The notes beneath the pieces are model-generated. The model was not told the DNA's origin, did no database searches, and saw nothing but the letters and a program-made list of their open reading frames with translations. A DNA stretch of 44,873 nucleotides from positions 4,620-49,492 of the forward strand of contig JALHMS010000032.1 in the NCBI GenBank assembly GCA_022843925.1, read 5' to 3'. Shown here piece after piece: positions 43,100 to 44,873 of this stretch. A program made the translations under genes and the position numbers. Position 1 is the first letter of the stretch. Every line of letters starts with the position of its first letter. The stretch is from Burkholderiales bacterium (lineage in GTDB: Bacteria > Pseudomonadota > Gammaproteobacteria > Burkholderiales > Ga0077523).

Positions 43100-43562
43100 T
43101 CTTCTTCTCCTTCATCATCTGGGCGGCACGCTTCACGGCGCCGGCGATGCGGGGGTACGTGGCACAGCGGCAGAGGTTGCCGTTCATGGCTTCCTGGATC
43201 TGCTTGTCGCTGGGGGAAGGGTTCTGCGCGAGCAGCGAGGCCGCCTGCATGATCTGGCCCGACTGGCAGTAGCCGCACTGCGGCACCTGGATCTCGATCC
43301 AGGCCTTCTGCACCGGATGGGCGTTCGACGGGTGCAGACCTTCGATCGTCGTGATGGCGCCGGTGCCCACCTGCTCGAGCTTCACCTGACAGGAGCGGAC
43401 CGCCTGCCCATTGATGTGCACGGTGCAGGCACCGCACACGCCGAGACCACAGCCGAAGCGGGTGCCGGTCATGCGCAGTTCCTCCCGCAATACCCAGAGC
43501 AGCGGTGTGTCGGGTGGGGAGTCGGAGGCGAGGCTCCGACCGTTGATGGTCAGATTCGTCAT
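43092..43562 (-). CDS. Molybdenum hydroxylase 2Fe-2S subunit (isoquinoline 1-oxidoreductase alpha-like)
   Basis: A 156-residue protein with a plant-type ferredoxin site (GCGLGVCGACTVHINGQAV) and a second [2Fe-2S] helical domain (CGYCQSGQIMQAASLL and NGNLCRCATYPRI). These are the two clusters that carry electrons from the molybdenum site. It has no Tat leader and would be co-exported with the large subunit. ATG 43562; the stop overlaps the next gene by 8 bp. It lies 118 bp after the TRAP binding protein gene. Confidence 0.95.
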   Translation of the reverse strand: MTNLTINGRSLASDSPPDTPLLWVLREELRMTGTRFGCGLGVCGACTVHINGQAVRSCQVKLEQVGTGAITTIEGLHPSNAHPVQKAWIEIQVPQCGYCQSGQIMQAASLLAQNPSPSDKQIQEAMNGNLCRCATYPRIAGAVKRAAQMMKEKKNA

Positions 43563-43680
43563 GGGAGGTGCTCCTTCGGTTCGTGAGGAAGAGAAAGCGG
43601 TGCCGCGCAGCCCCGTCGGGGACCACCGCACCTTTGGCGGAAAACACGGGACGGGGCCACGCACGGCATGGTGGCGGCCC

Positions 43681-44787
43681 TCACTTCTGGACCAGCGACT
43701 GGCTGGCCATGAAGTTGTTGAACGTGGCCTCGGCGATGCGATACCACTGGTTCTGTTCATAGCGGAACTTCCGCCAGGGCCCGAGGAAGCGGCGGAACAC
43801 CGGGTTGCGGGCAGCCTCCTCGTCGTAGAGCGCCTCGGCGGCGGCGTGGGCCGCCTTCAGGATGTCCTTCGGATACGGATGCAGTTGCACACCCTTCGAC
43901 ACGAGCCGGGCAAGCGCCTGCGGATTCTTCGCGTCGTACGCCGCGACCATCCGCACATTCGACTCCCCGGCCGCCACCTCGAACGCTTCGCGATAGGCCG
44001 CGGGCAGGGCGTTCCATTCCTTCAGGTTCACGATGTACGACAGGCACGAACTGCCCTCCCACCAGCCCGGGAAGTAGTAGTGCGGTGCGACGCGGTAGAA
44101 GCCCAGCTTCTCGTCGTCGTACGGGCCCACCCATTCGGCCGCGTCGATCGTCCCCTTCTCGAGTGCCGGGTAGATGTCGGCCCCGGGGATCGTCTGCGGC
44201 ACCGCACCGAGGCGCGACACGATCTCTCCGGCGATGCCGGGGATGCGCAGTTTCATCCCCTTCAGGTCGGTGAGGCTGCCGATCTCGCGGCGATACCAGC
44301 CGCCCATCTGCGCGCCGCTGTTGCCGCCGGGGAAGATGACGCAGCCGTGCTCGCGGTACAGCTCGCGCACGAGTTCGACCCCGCCGCCGTAGTACATCCA
44401 CGCGTTGTGCTGTCGCGAGTTGAGACCGAACGGCAGCGCGCTGTCGAAGGCGAACGCCTTGTTCTTGCCGATGTAGTAGAAGCCCTGCGTCTGCCCGCAC
44501 TCGATGGTCCCCTGCTCGCAGGCGTCGAGCACCTGCAGGCCGGGCACCAGTTCACCCGAGGCGAACACGCGGATGTCGAACCGGCCCTCGGTCATCGCCC
44601 GCACGCGCTGCGCGAGCAACTCCGCGCCGCCGAAGATGTTGTCGAGGCTCTTCGGGAAACTCGACGCCATCCGCCAGCGGATACTGGGGTTGCTCTGGGC
44701 GACCGCCGGCGCGGCACACGTGACGGCGCCGGCGGCACCGACGGAGGCGGCAGTGAGGAAACGGCGGCGCGAGCGGTCAGCGTTCAT
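43681..44787 (-). CDS. TRAP transporter substrate-binding protein, DctP family
   Basis: A 368-residue periplasmic binding protein with a Tat-type leader (RSRRRFLTAASVGAAGAV). DctP marks: WRMASSFPKSLDNIFGGAEL, ERVR-like AQRVRAMTEGRFDIRVF, LKGMKLRIPGIAGEIVSRLG with the carboxylate-binding Arg in LRIPG, and ALEKGTIDAAEWVGPYDDEKLG. It captures a carboxylated or other small organic acid for uptake. Tat export and the W-V-G-P motif are typical of the TakP/FcbT-like subgroup. Its start overlaps the stop of the upstream partial gene. Membrane subunits DctQ/DctM are not visible in the window. Confidence 0.93.
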   Translation of the reverse strand: MNADRSRRRFLTAASVGAAGAVTCAAPAVAQSNPSIRWRMASSFPKSLDNIFGGAELLAQRVRAMTEGRFDIRVFASGELVPGLQVLDACEQGTIECGQTQGFYYIGKNKAFAFDSALPFGLNSRQHNAWMYYGGGVELVRELYREHGCVIFPGGNSGAQMGGWYRREIGSLTDLKGMKLRIPGIAGEIVSRLGAVPQTIPGADIYPALEKGTIDAAEWVGPYDDEKLGFYRVAPHYYFPGWWEGSSCLSYIVNLKEWNALPAAYREAFEVAAGESNVRMVAAYDAKNPQALARLVSKGVQLHPYPKDILKAAHAAAEALYDEEAARNPVFRRFLGPWRKFRYEQNQWYRIAEATFNNFMASQSLVQK

Positions 44788-44873
44788 CGGCGGGGCGCCC
44801 TGCGGGAGGATCGGGCTTCAGTTCGAACACGGTGGGTGGGTACTCCGGGTTGTCGAGGAATGGCGCGAGGTCC
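44777..44873 (-). CDS. Partial gene, C-terminal end only
   Basis: The last ~31 codons of a gene that continues beyond the window: DLAPFLDNPEYPPTVFELKP followed by DPPAGRPADER and TGA at 44779-44777. It overlaps the dctP start by 11 bp, so it is translationally coupled and in the same operon. The tail is Pro-rich and hydrophilic. A TRAP permease or another enzyme of the pathway is possible, but the fragment is too short to tell. Confidence 0.6.
   Translation of the reverse strand, partial: DLAPFLDNPEYPPTVFELKPDPPAGRPADER

Overview
The window reads as chromosomal DNA of a high-GC betaproteobacterium (Burkholderiales/Nitrosomonadales-like). Pointers are two PEP-CTERM proteins, a CNP1-like lipoprotein, a DUF1924 cytochrome, a PP0621-type zinc-ribbon protein, the order pilS-pilR-ampD, a Lys/Ala/Pro-rich H1-like protein and a class Ia ribonucleotide reductase with two ATP-cones. 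Species cannot be named from the sequence. No rRNA, tRNA, CRISPR array, phage or transposase gene was found.

Layout. 1-346: dispersed composite repeat. 0.35-5.7 kb (-): large CHASE/GAF/PAS histidine kinase, then a coxG-coxE-like pair. 5.8-10 kb: a 61-aa protein with its own terminator, an EEP-family hydrolase, a RidA-like exported protein, a MATE efflux pump, and a small HigA-N-terminus-like protein behind a sigma-54 promoter. 10-15.5 kb: diheme DUF1924 cytochrome, otnK-otnC (four-carbon acid sugar pathway), a small cytochrome c, a GST, an uncharacterised conserved protein, and DUF302 followed by a KTSC-domain gene split by a 304-bp MITE-like element. 15.9-21.8 kb: H1-like protein and nrdA-nrdB under a promoter with NrdR boxes. 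21.8-26.7 kb: PP0621-pilS-pilR-ampD-histone deacetylase-like operon. 26.9-30.2 kb: rubrerythrin, Fe-S oxidoreductase, DUF3501, CNP1 operon with a near-consensus promoter and an operator-like inverted repeat. 30.3-34 kb: orphan HlyD-like adaptor lipoprotein, aldo/keto reductase, and marR-MFS with a perfect palindrome upstream. 34.1-36.4 kb: fccA-fccB-ribA, sulfide dehydrogenase plus a flavin biosynthesis enzyme. 36.5-39.1 kb: two repeat arrays around two PEP-CTERM genes. 39.2-44.9 kb (-): unknown partial gene, TRAP binding protein, two-subunit molybdenum hydroxylase and amidase, which looks like a catabolic operon.

The lifestyle suggested is aerobic, with c-type cytochromes, sulfide oxidation, peroxide defence by rubrerythrin, type IV pilus control and oxidation of organic (possibly N-heterocyclic) substrates. 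The least ordinary items are a repeat family with a hairpin whose stem is invariant and loop variable, in arrays at both ends of the window; a MITE that split a KTSC gene yet left the frame open; a 15-bp tandem repeat in which each extra unit carries an in-frame stop codon; and the sigma-54-driven small protein.
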